DNA of 64,000 bases from Dehalobacter sp. (GCA_023667845.1 JAMPIU010000112.1:1-64000); one strand, 5' to 3'. Numbered from the stretch's first letter, positions 1 through 10,223 are shown. Numbers and translations are program-made. Notes: generated by a model not told the origin, from the sequence alone.

Positions 1-34
1 CAATTTGTTCTTGGGTAAATTCTTTCTGTCTCAT
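1..34 (-). CDS. 5' end of an unidentified minus-strand gene, cut by the window edge
   Basis: An ATG at 34 reading leftward opens a frame starting MRQKEFTQEQI that runs off the window. A purine-rich AAGGTG lies about a dozen bases upstream. Eleven residues are too few to name it. The K/Q/E-rich start resembles the N terminus of helix-turn-helix or transposase proteins, but that is only an impression. It lies downstream of the ctpA hairpin on the same strand, so it would need its own promoter. Confidence 0.4.
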   Translation of the reverse strand, partial: MRQKEFTQEQI

Positions 35-145
35 TTCAAATACACACCTTCCAAGTTGGTATGTATTTATTATATCATAAATAGGAAAATATTGTAACAT
101 TTTATACGCAAATTAGTATTACTAGGATGAGATTGCTCATTAATA

Positions 146-189
146 AATCCGCAGCAGAACGGGTTTAATCATTCGTTCCACTGCGGATT
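146..189 (-). terminator. Hairpin downstream of the ftsEX-ctpA operon
   Basis: A 9-bp stem (AATCCGCAG/CTGCGGATT) continues after a small internal loop into GAACG/CGTTC. It sits about 80 bases beyond the ctpA stop, in a 237-bp gene-free gap. On the minus strand it is followed only by a weak T-rich stretch (TTTATTAATG), so it may be a terminator or an mRNA 3' stabiliser. Confidence 0.5.
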
Positions 190-271
190 CTATTTAGAGA
201 AAGACGCCTAAATTGACATCTTCCATCTGACTGAATAAAGATACTGTATCCTTTCTGTATCCTTTTCTATC

Positions 272-1453
272 CTACCGGATTTTCTGCAGCAGGACTTCAA
301 CCGCCTTGCTCAGCTGACTGTCGAAGACAGGCTCGGTCGGAAGGATGGTAGGCTTTTCTCCTTCTTTAAGTTCGACTTCAACATCGGGCTTGATTCCCAA
401 TTTATTAATATCATTTTTCTTCGGTGTAAGATATTTGTCCGTCGTCAGCTTTACGCTGGTGTTGCCATCAAGGGTAAACACGGTCTGCACGACACCCTTG
501 CCATACGTCTTCGTCCCGACCAGTGTCCCGCTTCCGTAATCCTTGACTGCCCCCGATACGATTTCTGCTGCTGAGGCCGTATATTCGTTGGTTAAAATGA
601 CAATGGGCATATCGATATATTCAGCAGTCGATTCTTTTGTATCTACAACGCCGTTCCTATTCACAATGTGAACGATTGACCCTTCCGGCACCAAAAAACT
701 TGCTACTTTAATCGCGGCATTGACTTCTCCTCCGTAATTATAACGAAGATCAATAATCAGACCCTTATATTTGGTCAGATCCATCTCCCGTAAAACCTTC
801 TCAAGTTCATCCCCGGTATTCATGTTAAAACTGGAAATATCAATCAGCCCAATATCTGACCTTCCCGGCAGAGAGATCCCTTCAACCGTCGGAACATTGA
901 TATAGTCACGGATAAGGCTTACGGTAAATTCTGTCTTCGTCTTCGGCCGGTAAATTTTAACCGTCACCTTGCTCCCGGGCTCTCCTCTTAAGATCGCGAC
1001 TGCTTCATCCTGGCTGATCGTGGAGACATCGGTCTCGTCAATTTTTGTGATAATATCCCCCGCTTCGAGTCCTGCCCTTTCAGCCGGAGAACCTTTGATT
1101 GGACGCATAACAACCAATTTTTCCGGATCTGCCGTACTTAAATGTACACCGATCCCTCCAAAGGTGCCCTGAATCGAATTCATCAGCACTTTGTTTTCCT
1201 CAGCATCCTGGAAGGAGGAATACGGGTCCAGCGAACCCACCATCCCGTCGATTGCCCCGTCAACGAGTCCAGCACGGGATGTTCCATTTAAATACTGGGT
1301 GTCAATAAGATAGACCACCCGCATAAGTCTTCCAAGGTGATCATAATTGACCAGTACAAACCCGCCAACAACAAGTGCCAGCCCCAGACAAAATATCAGG
1401 CCGACTGCGGCGGCCTGTATAAAAGCTTTTTTCCAATTCACACGATTGAACAA
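272..1453 (-). CDS. ctpA: Carboxyl-terminal processing protease, S41 family (CtpA/CtpB-like)
   Basis: A 393-residue exported serine protease. A hydrophobic N-terminal segment (about residues 10-35, signal anchor) is followed by a PDZ domain (about 95-180, with the loop FGGIGVHLS) and the S41 catalytic domain. The nucleophile is the second serine of TASAAEI near residue 293, and the general-base lysine is in KTYGKG about 25 residues later. Such proteases trim or degrade extracytoplasmic proteins; in spore formers they cut sporulation signalling proteins or control wall hydrolases. It is last in the ftsE-ftsX-M23 hydrolase-ctpA cluster, which fits control of wall hydrolysis at division. The start is a TTG at 1453 with GGAAGTGG upstream. 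The exact substrate cannot be read from the sequence. Confidence 0.9.
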   Translation of the reverse strand: MFNRVNWKKAFIQAAAVGLIFCLGLALVVGGFVLVNYDHLGRLMRVVYLIDTQYLNGTSRAGLVDGAIDGMVGSLDPYSSFQDAEENKVLMNSIQGTFGGIGVHLSTADPEKLVVMRPIKGSPAERAGLEAGDIITKIDETDVSTISQDEAVAILRGEPGSKVTVKIYRPKTKTEFTVSLIRDYINVPTVEGISLPGRSDIGLIDISSFNMNTGDELEKVLREMDLTKYKGLIIDLRYNYGGEVNAAIKVASFLVPEGSIVHIVNRNGVVDTKESTAEYIDMPIVILTNEYTASAAEIVSGAVKDYGSGTLVGTKTYGKGVVQTVFTLDGNTSVKLTTDKYLTPKKNDINKLGIKPDVEVELKEGEKPTILPTEPVFDSQLSKAVEVLLQKIR

Positions 1454-1525
1454 ACGTCCACTTCCCTATCAAACTCATTATTCTCTGTTAGTATATGCAG
1501 ACTTGTACAAGTTAAGTCCAATTGA

Positions 1526-2659
1526 TTAAAAATAGGCCATCGGGTTCGTCGGGGTGCCGTCTTTACGTACTTCAAAGTGCAGGTGAGCCCCAGTACTCCA
1601 TCCCGTTGATCCAACATAACCGATTGTTTGGCCGGCTACCACTGTTGTCTTGACTGCAACCGCCCTTGAAGACATATGGCCGTAAAGCGTTGAAATTCCA
1701 TTGCCGTGGTCGATAATAATGGCATTTCCATAGGCGCCGTACCAACCGGAAAAGATCACCGTACCGGATCCTGCTGCTACAATCTTCGCCCCGTATGGTG
1801 CACCGATATCGACTCCGGTGTGCAGTTTATACTGTTTTGTTATCGGATGTACCCTATATCCGAAAGTACTGGTAATATACTTGTATCCTGGAGCAGGCCA
1901 AACACTAACTGTCCCAGTAACTCCTCCGGTGTTGTTCTTCTGCAATTCACGGATTTTTGACTCAAGTGCTTTAGAGTCTCTCTCCAGCTTGTCAATTTGT
2001 TCGAGCATCGCTTCCTGATCCTCTTTATTCTCAGCGAGTGCTACTTCTTTTTTTGACTTGCTGCTGTCCAAATAATTCTTAGCTGCTTCCGCCTGTTGTT
2101 TTAAGCTCTCCGCCTCGTCCATTTTAGCGACTAGGAGTTCCTTCTTTTCATCTAAATCCTGTTTTTGAACACGGATATCACTTAAAATGGTTTGATCATT
2201 TTCAACTAGGCAGCTTAGATATTCTACTCTGGAAATGAAGTCGGATAAATCTGTGGATTGGAATAGAACTTCCAGATAGTTTACCTGACCTTCTTCATAG
2301 ATCGCGCGTACCCGACTGCGCAGAGTATCCTGTCTCCCTTTCAGTTCCTGCTGTTTGGCTGTCACTTCCGTTTGAATCGCCGTTACTTCTTCCTGGGCCT
2401 TCGCATGGGCGTTTTCTTTCTGATCCAGATCCACTTCAGCGTCAGAAATTTGCGTCGTCAGTTGCCGAATCTGTTTCTCCATCTGTTGCGCTTTTGTCGT
2501 TAGGCTATTCAGGTTTCCTTCCGCGTTTTTCTGCTGATTCAGGATCTTCTCCTGCTGCTTAAGCGCATCAGACAGTTCATCCGCGGTCACAGGAAAATTG
2601 AAAGTAACCATTAGAGTTAAAACAATCAGCAAAACAACCGGTCTTGTCATTTTAATCAT
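1526..2659 (-). CDS. EnvC-like murein hydrolase activator / M23 peptidase with coiled coil
   Basis: A 377-residue secreted protein. The signal peptide (about 1-26) is followed by a long heptad-rich coiled coil (about 27-245, rich in Q, E, K and L) and a C-terminal LytM/M23 metallopeptidase domain. Zinc ligands are visible in HTGVDIGAPYG and in HLHFEV, so the enzyme looks catalytically intact, unlike degenerate EnvC proteins. The architecture matches the FtsX-regulated hydrolases (PcsB, EnvC, CwlO types) that cleave septal or lateral peptidoglycan. It lies 73 bp after ftsX, consistent with FtsEX driving its activity through the coiled coil; that partnership is inferred from architecture and gene order. 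Confidence 0.9.
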   Translation of the reverse strand: MIKMTRPVVLLIVLTLMVTFNFPVTADELSDALKQQEKILNQQKNAEGNLNSLTTKAQQMEKQIRQLTTQISDAEVDLDQKENAHAKAQEEVTAIQTEVTAKQQELKGRQDTLRSRVRAIYEEGQVNYLEVLFQSTDLSDFISRVEYLSCLVENDQTILSDIRVQKQDLDEKKELLVAKMDEAESLKQQAEAAKNYLDSSKSKKEVALAENKEDQEAMLEQIDKLERDSKALESKIRELQKNNTGGVTGTVSVWPAPGYKYITSTFGYRVHPITKQYKLHTGVDIGAPYGAKIVAAGSGTVIFSGWYGAYGNAIIIDHGNGISTLYGHMSSRAVAVKTTVVAGQTIGYVGSTGWSTGAHLHFEVRKDGTPTNPMAYF

Positions 2660-2732
2660 ATTTTACGCCATTCCCCCCCAATAAAACTCAAAGTTCGTTA
2701 ACCTCGACGTCTAAAATCATGGAAAACTGATT

Positions 2733-3617
2733 CTAAAGGTTCAAAAATTTTCGTACAGAGAACGCACTTGCCAGAAATCCCATGGCAGCCCCGCCCAGAA
2801 CCATCAGCAGAAGCACATTGATAATGAACTGTTGACTGCTGACAACAGGCAGGAAACTCAAGGTCGAGATAATATACTGCAGGAGCCAGGTATAGGTAGC
2901 CCCAACCAGCGCAACAGCCAGGATTGCCCCGACCATACCGATGACGATCCCTTCGATGATAAAAGGCCAACGAACAAAGGATTTGCTGGCGCCAACCAGG
3001 CGCATGATTTGAATCTCTTTCTCTCTGGAATTTACATTGGTTTTAATATTTAAAACAATTAAGAGGAAAGAGGCACAAGCAAATGCGGCAACAACGCCAA
3101 TCCCGACCCAGCGAAGCCACTGAGTAAAGACAATCAGTTTCTCAACAAATCCCTGCCCATAACGGACTTTCTCGACTCCGGTCAGCCCGCTTACCTGGGA
3201 AGTAATCTCTTCGACGAGACGGGCATCGGTCGTTGTAATTGTAATCTTATCCGGAAATGGGTTCACTCCGCCCAAATCCTCCAGAAGAGAGTCGGAACCC
3301 ATGGATTCCTGAAACTCTATAATAGCCTGATCTTTAGTGGTAACGGCAACGGTTGCGACACCTTCAAGTTTTTGAATCTGACTTTTTAAATCGGTAATTT
3401 GTGATGTCTCCAGATGATCATTTAAAAACACGGCAATTTCTACCTGGGATTCAAAGGTCTCGGCAATGTTCGATGTGTTGACTAAAAAGAAAACCGAATA
3501 ACCAACGATTGTTAAAGAAATCATCACCGTTAAAATGGATGCGGCACTGAGCCAGAAGTTTCTTTTCAATGATACCAGAGACTGGGTTAGAACATATTTT
3601 GCTGAGTTAAGTGACAA
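2733..3617 (-). CDS. ftsX: Cell division ABC transporter permease FtsX
   Basis: A 294-residue membrane protein with the FtsX layout: one TM helix near residues 22-45, an extracytoplasmic domain of about 120 residues, then three TM helices in the C-terminal half (about 165-290). With FtsE it forms the FtsEX complex, which transmits ATP hydrolysis across the membrane to activate peptidoglycan hydrolases. The start overlaps the end of ftsE by 11 bp, implying coupled translation, and the coiled-coil M23 hydrolase follows directly. Length and topology are normal. Confidence 0.93.
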   Translation of the reverse strand: MSLNSAKYVLTQSLVSLKRNFWLSAASILTVMISLTIVGYSVFFLVNTSNIAETFESQVEIAVFLNDHLETSQITDLKSQIQKLEGVATVAVTTKDQAIIEFQESMGSDSLLEDLGGVNPFPDKITITTTDARLVEEITSQVSGLTGVEKVRYGQGFVEKLIVFTQWLRWVGIGVVAAFACASFLLIVLNIKTNVNSREKEIQIMRLVGASKSFVRWPFIIEGIVIGMVGAILAVALVGATYTWLLQYIISTLSFLPVVSSQQFIINVLLLMVLGGAAMGFLASAFSVRKFLNL

Positions 3618-4293
3618 TTCTGTATGCCCCCTCTATGCTGTCATCAACAATCTTGCCTTCTTCAATCCTTATTACCCTCTTATTCATTTGTTCAATAATG
3701 TACCTGGCATGTGTTGCCATTACGACCGTGGTACCCAGCTTGTTGACATGGTTAAGCAGTTCCATGATACTCCAGGAAGTATCGACATCAAGATTCCCTG
3801 TAGGTTCGTCCGCAACCAGCAAAGCGGGTTTGTTGACCAGCGCTCTGGCAATGCAGGCGCGCTGTTGTTCGCCTCCTGAAAGCTCGGAAGGAAAGGCATT
3901 CTTTTTCTTAGCAAGGCCAACCAAATCCAAAATCGTATTCGTATTCTCTCTAGTTTCTTTCATACTTTTACCAATAACCTGCTGGGCAAAAGCGACGTTT
4001 TCAAACACGGTCTTTGCCGGAAGCAGCTTGAAATCCTGAAAAATAACACCAATTTTTCTTCTGACCAATGGCACATGGCTGGAAGACATTCTCACAAGAT
4101 TGACATTATCGATGAGTACCTGTCCCCTCGTAGCAATTTCTTCCCGGTAGAGCAGTTTGATCAGTGTCGATTTGCCGGCCCCGCTGGCCCCAACCAGAAA
4201 TACAAAATCTCCCTTAGCGACGTCAAGGTTGACGCCGAACAGAGCGCGGGCACCATTCGGATAGATTTTAGAAACATTCTTTAGCTTAATCAT
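3607..4293 (-). CDS. ftsE: Cell division ABC transporter ATPase FtsE
   Basis: A 228-residue ABC ATPase. Walker A is GASGAGKST (about residues 36-44), the signature is LSGGEQQR (about 138-145) and Walker B is LLVADEPTGNLD. The N terminus MIKLKNVSKIYPNGARAL is typical of FtsE. It is the cytoplasmic motor for FtsX and the first gene of the four-gene division cluster. About 320 bp of AT-rich, gene-free DNA lies upstream and holds a candidate promoter. Confidence 0.95.
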   Translation of the reverse strand: MIKLKNVSKIYPNGARALFGVNLDVAKGDFVFLVGASGAGKSTLIKLLYREEIATRGQVLIDNVNLVRMSSSHVPLVRRKIGVIFQDFKLLPAKTVFENVAFAQQVIGKSMKETRENTNTILDLVGLAKKKNAFPSELSGGEQQRACIARALVNKPALLVADEPTGNLDVDTSWSIMELLNHVNKLGTTVVMATHARYIIEQMNKRVIRIEEGKIVDDSIEGAYRIVT

Positions 4294-4431
4294 TCATTGT
4301 CCTCCGGAAGACCTATTAACATTTATCTCTTCGACATTTTGTGTTATTTTCCTGTCTAAGACAGCTAAAAAAATTAAACATTTCCTGAAAAATGGCAAAA
4401 TCTCAGGAGTGCATTCCACAATTATTAAACG

Positions 4432-4459
4432 ATAGTGTAAAAAATAAATATATTGACAA
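4432..4459 (-). promoter_or_regulatory. Candidate vegetative promoter for ftsEX
   Basis: On the minus strand TTGTCA (-35, 4459-4454) is followed after 16 bases by CACTAT (-10, 4437-4432), about 140 bases before the ftsE start. The region is very AT-rich, so chance matches are likely. The rest of the 4294-4612 gap holds only this and the tkt terminator. Confidence 0.3.
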
Positions 4460-4556
4460 ATAACAGCAGAAATATATTTGATTTCTTTAGGCTATTTTCT
4501 GATCCAAATCTTCTTACTATTTTCATCGGCAATTAAAAGAACAAATTGAGCAAAAG

Positions 4557-4596
4557 TAAAAAGCAGAATACCCTTTTGGGGAATATCCTGCTTTTA
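4557..4596 (-). terminator. Rho-independent terminator after the transketolase genes
   Basis: An imperfect stem of AAAAGCAG and CTGCTTTT arms with inner CCC/GGG pairing closes on a short loop. On the minus strand it is followed by TTTTTACTTTT. It lies just past the stop of the C-terminal transketolase gene and marks the end of the hpf-secA-prfB-tkt run. Confidence 0.75.
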
Positions 4597-4612
4597 TTTG
4601 TCCTGCAGCTCT

Positions 4613-5578
4613 TTATTTTTTGGCAATCACTCGTCTTACAGCTTCAACAATGTCTTTCGCTGTAAGATGATACTTCACCAGCAGTTCATCCGGGCGTCCG
4701 GACTCTCCGAAAACATCATTGACCCCAACCCGGCAGAGCGGGACAGGACAATTTTCGCTTAATACTTCTGCCACTGCACTTCCGAGTCCGCCGATAATGC
4801 TGTGTTCCTCCGCAGTGACAACTGCTCCTGTTTGTTGCGCGATCTGAATAATGGTCTGTTTGTCCAGTGGTTTAACAGAGGCACAATTGACAACCGCGAC
4901 ATCGCAGCCCTGCCCGCTGAGTTCACTCACAGCCTTCAGCGCTTCCGCTACCATGAGCCCGTTTGCGATAATGACAGCATCTTTGCCGTCTTTCAGGACA
5001 TTGGCCTTGCCAATCTCGAACTGATAGGAAGATGAATCAAAGAGCACGGGCAGCGCCAGTCTTCCGAGCCGGATATAGACAGGTCCCTGGTATGCTGCAG
5101 CAGCTTTGATGACTTGACTTGTTTCCTCCGCATCAGCAGGAACCAGTACTGTCATATTCGGCACCGAACGCATCAGCGCCACATCCTCCACAGCCTGGTG
5201 GGAGGCACCGTCTTCACCTACACTGATCCCCGCATGGGTAGCCGCAATCTTCACATTGAGCTTCGGATATGCAATGGAATTCCGGATCTGTTCAAAAGCC
5301 CTTCCTGTCGCAAAGATTGCAAAGGTACTCGCAAAAGGAATTTTACCCGCTGCTGCCAGCCCGGCCGAGACTCCCATTAAATTTTGTTCGGCAATGCCTA
5401 TATTGATGAAACGTTTCGGAAATACCTTGGCAAAATCGGCTGTTTTGGTTGACTTGGACAAGTCGGCATCCAGAACCACAATATCCTTGTTTTCTCCGCC
5501 AAGCTGCACAAGTGTTTTGCCATAGGCATCTCTCGTCGCTATTTTTTCCGCTTTAATCAGATCAAACATCTCAGCCAT
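4613..5578 (-). CDS. Transketolase, C-terminal (pyrimidine-binding) subunit
   Basis: A 321-residue protein equal to the C-terminal half of a transketolase. The pyrimidine-binding domain comes first (includes GISVGEDGASHQAVEDVA) and the transketolase C-terminal domain follows (about 190-315, with GLGSAVAEVL). With the N-terminal subunit it forms the split enzyme that moves two-carbon ketol units between sugar phosphates, supplying pentose and erythrose phosphates. Its ATG overlaps the stop of the upstream subunit as TAATG, so the two are translationally coupled. Split transketolases are common in Clostridia and archaea. DXP-synthase-like proteins share the fold, but a paired N-terminal subunit argues for transketolase. 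Confidence 0.9.
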   Translation of the reverse strand: MAEMFDLIKAEKIATRDAYGKTLVQLGGENKDIVVLDADLSKSTKTADFAKVFPKRFINIGIAEQNLMGVSAGLAAAGKIPFASTFAIFATGRAFEQIRNSIAYPKLNVKIAATHAGISVGEDGASHQAVEDVALMRSVPNMTVLVPADAEETSQVIKAAAAYQGPVYIRLGRLALPVLFDSSSYQFEIGKANVLKDGKDAVIIANGLMVAEALKAVSELSGQGCDVAVVNCASVKPLDKQTIIQIAQQTGAVVTAEEHSIIGGLGSAVAEVLSENCPVPLCRVGVNDVFGESGRPDELLVKYHLTAKDIVEAVRRVIAKK

Positions 5579-6390
5579 TAGTTTTCACCTCTCAGTTCAG
5601 CCAGGGCAGCTTCCGCTTGTTCAGGGCTGGGTGCATTTCCATGCCACCCCGCCTGGTTTTCCATAAAAGATACCCCTTTCCCTTTAATGGTTTTGGCGAT
5701 AATCATCGTCGGTTTGCCCTGAACCTGCTTCGCTGCTTCCAGGGTATCCGTCAATGCTGAAATGTCGTGGCCGTCAACCTCCAGGACATTCCATCCAAAG
5801 GCTCCCCATTTGTCGGAGAGCGGAGAAGAATTCATGACTTTTTCCGTCTCCCCGTCAATTTGAAGACCGTTAAAGTCCAGGATGCCAATCAGATTATCGA
5901 GCTTATAATGGGCTGCTGCCATTGCCGCTTCCCAAACCAGACCCTCATTCATTTCCCCATCACCTACGAGACAATATACTTTGTATGTTTTTTGATCAAT
6001 CTTGCCGGCGAGCGCCATCCCAACTGCAGCTGAAATGCCCTGTCCCAAAGAACCGGTGGACATATCGACTCCCGGAACCTTTTTCATATCCGGATGCCCC
6101 TGGAGAAAGTGTCCGGTCTGCCGTAAGTGCTGCAGCTCCTCGCGCGGGAAATATCCCTTTTCAGCCAGAGCTGCATAAAGTACAGGGGCAGCATGCCCCT
6201 TACTGAGCACAAAGCGGTCCCGCTCAGGCCATCCAGGATTGGCCGGATCAATATTCATGATCCGGAAGTATAAGACGGCAAGGATATCTGCGGCCGAAAG
6301 GCTGCCGCCTGGATGCCCTGATTTAGCTTTTTCCAGCATTTCAATGATGTCCTGACGTATCCTGCAGGCGATTTCTTTTAAATCTGACAT
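5578..6390 (-). CDS. Transketolase, N-terminal (TPP-binding) subunit
   Basis: A 270-residue thiamine-diphosphate-binding half of transketolase. GHPGGSLSAADILA is near the N terminus, and the TPP/metal motif begins GDGEMNEG and ends about 25 residues later at DNL. The start is the ATG at 6390, since AAAGGAGG sits about ten bases before it; a longer in-frame extension to 6420 has no ribosome site and lacks family similarity. It is the first half of a coupled pair with the C-terminal subunit and follows prfB by about 33 bp. Confidence 0.9.
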   Translation of the reverse strand: MSDLKEIACRIRQDIIEMLEKAKSGHPGGSLSAADILAVLYFRIMNIDPANPGWPERDRFVLSKGHAAPVLYAALAEKGYFPREELQHLRQTGHFLQGHPDMKKVPGVDMSTGSLGQGISAAVGMALAGKIDQKTYKVYCLVGDGEMNEGLVWEAAMAAAHYKLDNLIGILDFNGLQIDGETEKVMNSSPLSDKWGAFGWNVLEVDGHDISALTDTLEAAKQVQGKPTMIIAKTIKGKGVSFMENQAGWHGNAPSPEQAEAALAELRGEN

Positions 6391-6423
6391 GGTATAAAGC
6401 TTCCTCCTTTGCTTGGTCACAAT

Positions 6424-7531
6424 TTATTTATTCTGTCCGACAATTTGCTGAAGATAAGCCGAAATATACGGATCAATTTCCCCATCCATCACCGCATTAA
6501 CATTCCCTGTTTCATAGCTGGTTCGATGGTCTTTGACCATGCTGTAAGGATGAAAGACATAGGACCGAATCTGGCTCCCCCAGGCAATATCATTTTGCTC
6601 CCCACGAACCTCAGATATTTCCTCTTCCTGTTGTTTTCGCTTTAATTCCAAAAGCTTGGCCTGAAGAACCCGCATGCAATAAGCCCTGTTCTGAATCTGT
6701 GAGCGCTCGCTCTGACATTGAACAATAATTCCGGTAGGCAGGTGTGTGATCCGTACAGCAGAATCCGTCTTATTGACATGCTGTCCGCCGGCTCCGCCTG
6801 AACGGTACGTGTCAACCTTTAAATCCTCCGCATCAATGGTTATCTCTGCATCATCAGTGACTTCAGGAATCACATCGACGGAGGCAAAGGAAGTATGCCG
6901 CCGTCCGGAGGCATCAAAAGGAGAGATACGAACCAGACGGTGTACCCCTTTCTCACATTTGGCGTAGCCGTAGGCATTCTCCCCGGCCAAGGAAAATGTT
7001 ACACTTTTAATTCCTGCTTCTTCTCCCGGGAGAAGATCGAGTGTCTCGACTTTAAATCCCCGGCGTTCACCCCAGCGTACATACATCCTGTACAGCATCT
7101 GCACCCAATCCTGGGATTCGGTTCCGCCTGCGCCGGAGTGAAGGGTAATGATCGCATTATTACGGTCATAAGGTCCGCTGAGCAAAATCTCTAGTTCCAA
7201 ATCAGCAAACTGGTTTTTCAATTTAACAATGGTGTTTTCAATTTCCGATTCCAAAGAAATATCGTCTTCCTCCACAGCCAGCTCCCAAAGTGCAGCGATG
7301 TCCTCGATCTGATCCTGGAGCTGTTGATGGACCGTCACCTTATCCTTCTCACGGGTCAATTCCTGCATGACTTTTTGCGCTGAAGAAGGATCATCCCAGA
7401 AACCGGGTTTGTTGAGTTCGTCCTCAAGCTTGGCAATCTTTATCTGACGGCCAGCAACGTCAAAGGGAAACCCTCAAATCTGCTAAACGCATTTTTAGAT
7501 TCTCAATTTCTTTTTTCCAATCGGCAAGCAT
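6424..7531 (-). CDS. prfB: Peptide chain release factor 2 (RF2), programmed +1 frameshift
   Basis: RF2 recognises UGA/UAA. The gene starts at the ATG at 7531, reads 23 codons, then meets an in-frame TGA at 7462-7460 within CTTTGAC. A +1 shift that skips one T continues the frame at 7461 to the stop at 6424, giving about 368 residues, the usual RF2 length. An SD-like GAGGG just upstream is the normal stimulator. The SPF anticodon-like motif (SPFDASGRRHTS) and the GGQ motif (GGAGGQHVN) are intact. The frameshift is the known autoregulatory device of prfB: low RF2 favours shifting. A conventional ORF call would start wrongly at 7368. It lies between secA and the transketolase genes. Confidence 0.95.
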
Positions 7532-7601
7532 TTTTCCACCCCTAGATTATTTTTTCCACTGCTTATTAAAGTAAAACAAATCTGTTTTGTCAACATTTTA
7601 T

Positions 7602-10112
7602 TTAGCTGTTGATTCCGCAACATTTCTTATATTTCTTCCCACTTCCGCACGGGCAGGGATCATTGCGGCCAATATGTTCCCCAATTTTGCGGGGCTTCTT
7701 GACCTGCTCCTGTTCTTCCTCATAACGGTTCTCGGAGACTTTTTGCGCCTGTTCCGGAACTTGCGTCGTAATCCGAGGTGTTACTCTTAAGATATAAGTC
7801 GAAACGTCCTCCTGGATGGATTCTACCATACCCTGGAACATATCAAAGGCTTCATTCTTGTATTCAAGGAGCGGATCGCGCTGTCCGTAAGCTCTTAAGC
7901 CAATCCCTTCCCGGAGGCTGTCCATCGCGTCAAGATGTTCCTTCCAGCGGGTATCTACAACCTGCAGAGCCACTGCTCTTTCAATTTGGCGCATCAGGTC
8001 CGAACCGAACTGGGATTCCCTGATCTCGTACAGTTCATGCACCCTGTCGGTCAATAGTTCTTCAACTTCTTCTTTGGCTAAATTGCTAATCTGTTCGGGG
8101 GTAAAGTCATGATCAGGAAGAATGACATTGTCGACATAGTCCAGAAAACTGACCAGATCCCATTCTTCCGGATACGGGCTATTTCCGCTGTAACGCGCTG
8201 TGGTGTCGGCAATGACTTTTTCGATCATATCCATTACCTGTTCTTTCAGGTTTTCTCCTGTCAGAACGGATCTGCGCTGCGAGTAAATAATCTCACGCTG
8301 CTTGTTCATAACATCGTCATAATTCAGCACGTGTTTGCGGATGTCAAAGTTTCTACCCTCGACTCTCTTCTGGGCTGTTTCAATACTGCGGCTGACAATT
8401 TTGGATTCGACAGGAACACTGTCGTCCATACCCAGTTTGTCCATTAGCCCGGCAATATTGTCACCGCCGAAAAGCCGCATCAAATCATCGTCAAGCGAAA
8501 TATAGAACTGGGAAGACCCCGGGTCACCTTGACGGCCGGAACGTCCTCTCAGCTGATTGTCAATCCGGCGGGATTCATGTCTTTCCGTGCCAATGATATG
8601 CAGTCCGCCAAGTTCCTTTACGCCTTCCCCAAGAACAATATCTGTTCCTCTGCCTGCCATATTGGTTGCAATGGTTACCATACCCTGTTCCCCCGCCTTG
8701 GCGACGATCTGGGCTTCAAGTTCATGAAACTTAGCGTTCAGCACCTGATGCGGAACACCTTTCTTTTTCAGCATGTCGCTGAGCTTCTCGGATTTTTCAA
8801 TCGAAATCGTTCCAACAAGTACTGGCTGGCCTTTGGCATTCTTTTCCGAAATATCGTTGACTACGGCGTTAAACTTGCCTTCTTCCGTCCTATAGATAAC
8901 ATCAGGCAGATCCTGTCTGACCATCGGAAGATTCGTGGGGACTTCTACGACGTCCAACCTGTAAATATTAATAAATTCCTGCTCTTCCGTCTTCGCGGTA
9001 CCGGTCATGCCACCAAGTTTCTTAAACATCCGAAAAAAGTTTTGAAACGTAATTGTTGCCAGCGTCTGAGATTCCCGCTCAATCTTGACATTTTCCTTGG
9101 CTTCAATCGCCTGGTGGAGTCCCTCGCTGTACCTGCGCCCGAACATTAAGCGGCCCGTAAATTCATCGACAATAATGACCTGACCGTCTTTCACCACATA
9201 GTCACGGTCAAGCTTGAACAGGGTATGCGCTTTCAAAGCCTGATTGACGTGATGCGCAACTTCATTGTGTAGGTCATCGTATAAGTTATCCACCCCGAGC
9301 ATTGTTTCAACCCTAGATACCCCATTCTCCGTCAGCGTTACAACTCTGTCCTTTTCATTGACATGATAGTCTTCCTCCGGCTTAAGGCGGGGGACAACCT
9401 TCGCAACCCGGAAGTACAGTTCAGTGGGCTTATCAGCTTCTCCGGAAATGATTAATGGCGTCCTCGCTTCATCGATCAGAATCGAGTCTACTTCGTCCAC
9501 GATGGCATAATGGAGCTCCCGCTGGACGACAGCGGCAGGATTGACGGACATATTGTCTCTCAGATAGTCAAATCCAAATTCATTGTTCGTGCCGTACGTA
9601 ATGTCGGCGTTATAGCTTGTCCGCCGCTGTTCGTGGGTCAGACCATGAACAATCAGCCCGATGGACAAACCGAGAAAATCATACACCTGGCCCATCCAGT
9701 TGGCGTCACGGGTGGCAAGATAATCGTTAACCGTCACAACATGGACGCCCAAGCCGGTTAAGGCATTTAAATACGTAGGCAAGGTTGCAACCAGCGTTTT
9801 GCCTTCCCCGGTCTTCATTTCGGCGATCCTTCCATCGTGAAGGACCATTCCGCCTATAAGCTGAACATCATAGTGCCGCTGTCCGAGAACTCTTTTCGAA
9901 GCCTCCCTGACGACAGCAAAGGCTTCCGGCAAAAGATCATCCAGCGTCTCACCCTGTTCCAGTCTTTCTTTGAATTCCACTGTCTTTGCTCTGAGTTCGT
10001 CATCAGAGAGTACCTGTATGGAAGGTTCCAACTGATTAATTTTTTCAACTTTCTTTTGGTACTTTTTTATATCTCTGGCGTTGTCATCAATCAAATCCTT
10101 TAAAAAACCCAT
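7602..10112 (-). CDS. secA: Preprotein translocase ATPase SecA
   Basis: An 836-residue SecA, of usual length. Walker A lies in [14 protein letters not shown] near residue 100, the DEAD-like Walker B in [15 protein letters not shown], and the second motor domain carries TNMAGRGTD and [13 protein letters not shown]. The C terminus ends in the zinc-binding SEC-C motif [13 protein letters not shown], which contacts SecB-like partners or ribosomes. It drives secretory proteins through SecYEG. The order hpf-secA-prfB is widespread in Firmicutes. A GGTGG ribosome site lies just before the ATG. Confidence 0.98.
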   Translation of the reverse strand: MGFLKDLIDDNARDIKKYQKKVEKINQLEPSIQVLSDDELRAKTVEFKERLEQGETLDDLLPEAFAVVREASKRVLGQRHYDVQLIGGMVLHDGRIAEMKTGEGKTLVATLPTYLNALTGLGVHVVTVNDYLATRDANWMGQVYDFLGLSIGLIVHGLTHEQRRTSYNADITYGTNNEFGFDYLRDNMSVNPAAVVQRELHYAIVDEVDSILIDEARTPLIISGEADKPTELYFRVAKVVPRLKPEEDYHVNEKDRVVTLTENGVSRVETMLGVDNLYDDLHNEVAHHVNQALKAHTLFKLDRDYVVKDGQVIIVDEFTGRLMFGRRYSEGLHQAIEAKENVKIERESQTLATITFQNFFRMFKKLGGMTGTAKTEEQEFINIYRLDVVEVPTNLPMVRQDLPDVIYRTEEGKFNAVVNDISEKNAKGQPVLVGTISIEKSEKLSDMLKKKGVPHQVLNAKFHELEAQIVAKAGEQGMVTIATNMAGRGTDIVLGEGVKELGGLHIIGTERHESRRIDNQLRGRSGRQGDPGSSQFYISLDDDLMRLFGGDNIAGLMDKLGMDDSVPVESKIVSRSIETAQKRVEGRNFDIRKHVLNYDDVMNKQREIIYSQRRSVLTGENLKEQVMDMIEKVIADTTARYSGNSPYPEEWDLVSFLDYVDNVILPDHDFTPEQISNLAKEEVEELLTDRVHELYEIRESQFGSDLMRQIERAVALQVVDTRWKEHLDAMDSLREGIGLRAYGQRDPLLEYKNEAFDMFQGMVESIQEDVSTYILRVTPRITTQVPEQAQKVSENRYEEEQEQVKKPRKIGEHIGRNDPCPCGSGKKYKKCCGINS

Positions 10113-10189
10113 TTTGGTCCACCTTTCACCTTGCGCGGTGTGCTTAATATGATTATTTTATCACTGTCTTACTGAAGGTTCAATCTAAG

Positions 10190-10223
10190 CAAAAAGATGT
10201 CCCGCTTAGGCGGGACACTTTTT
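10190..10223 (-). terminator. Terminator between hpf and secA (can work in both directions)
   Basis: A perfect 7-bp stem GTCCCGC/GCGGGAC with a 4-base loop is flanked by an A-run on the left and a T-run on the right. On the minus strand it ends hpf transcripts with CTTTTTG; on the plus strand CTTTTTT follows. It suggests secA is at least partly transcribed apart from hpf. Confidence 0.8.

Noticed and set aside
345..2018. Several plus-strand frames opposite ctpA and the M23 hydrolase
   Set aside because: They are antisense shadows without ribosome sites and without family-like sequence; the minus-strand frames are well conserved proteins.
4453..4478. Plus-strand TTGACA followed by a TATATT-like box
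   Set aside because: It points away from any plus-strand gene in AT-rich DNA, so it is probably a chance match.
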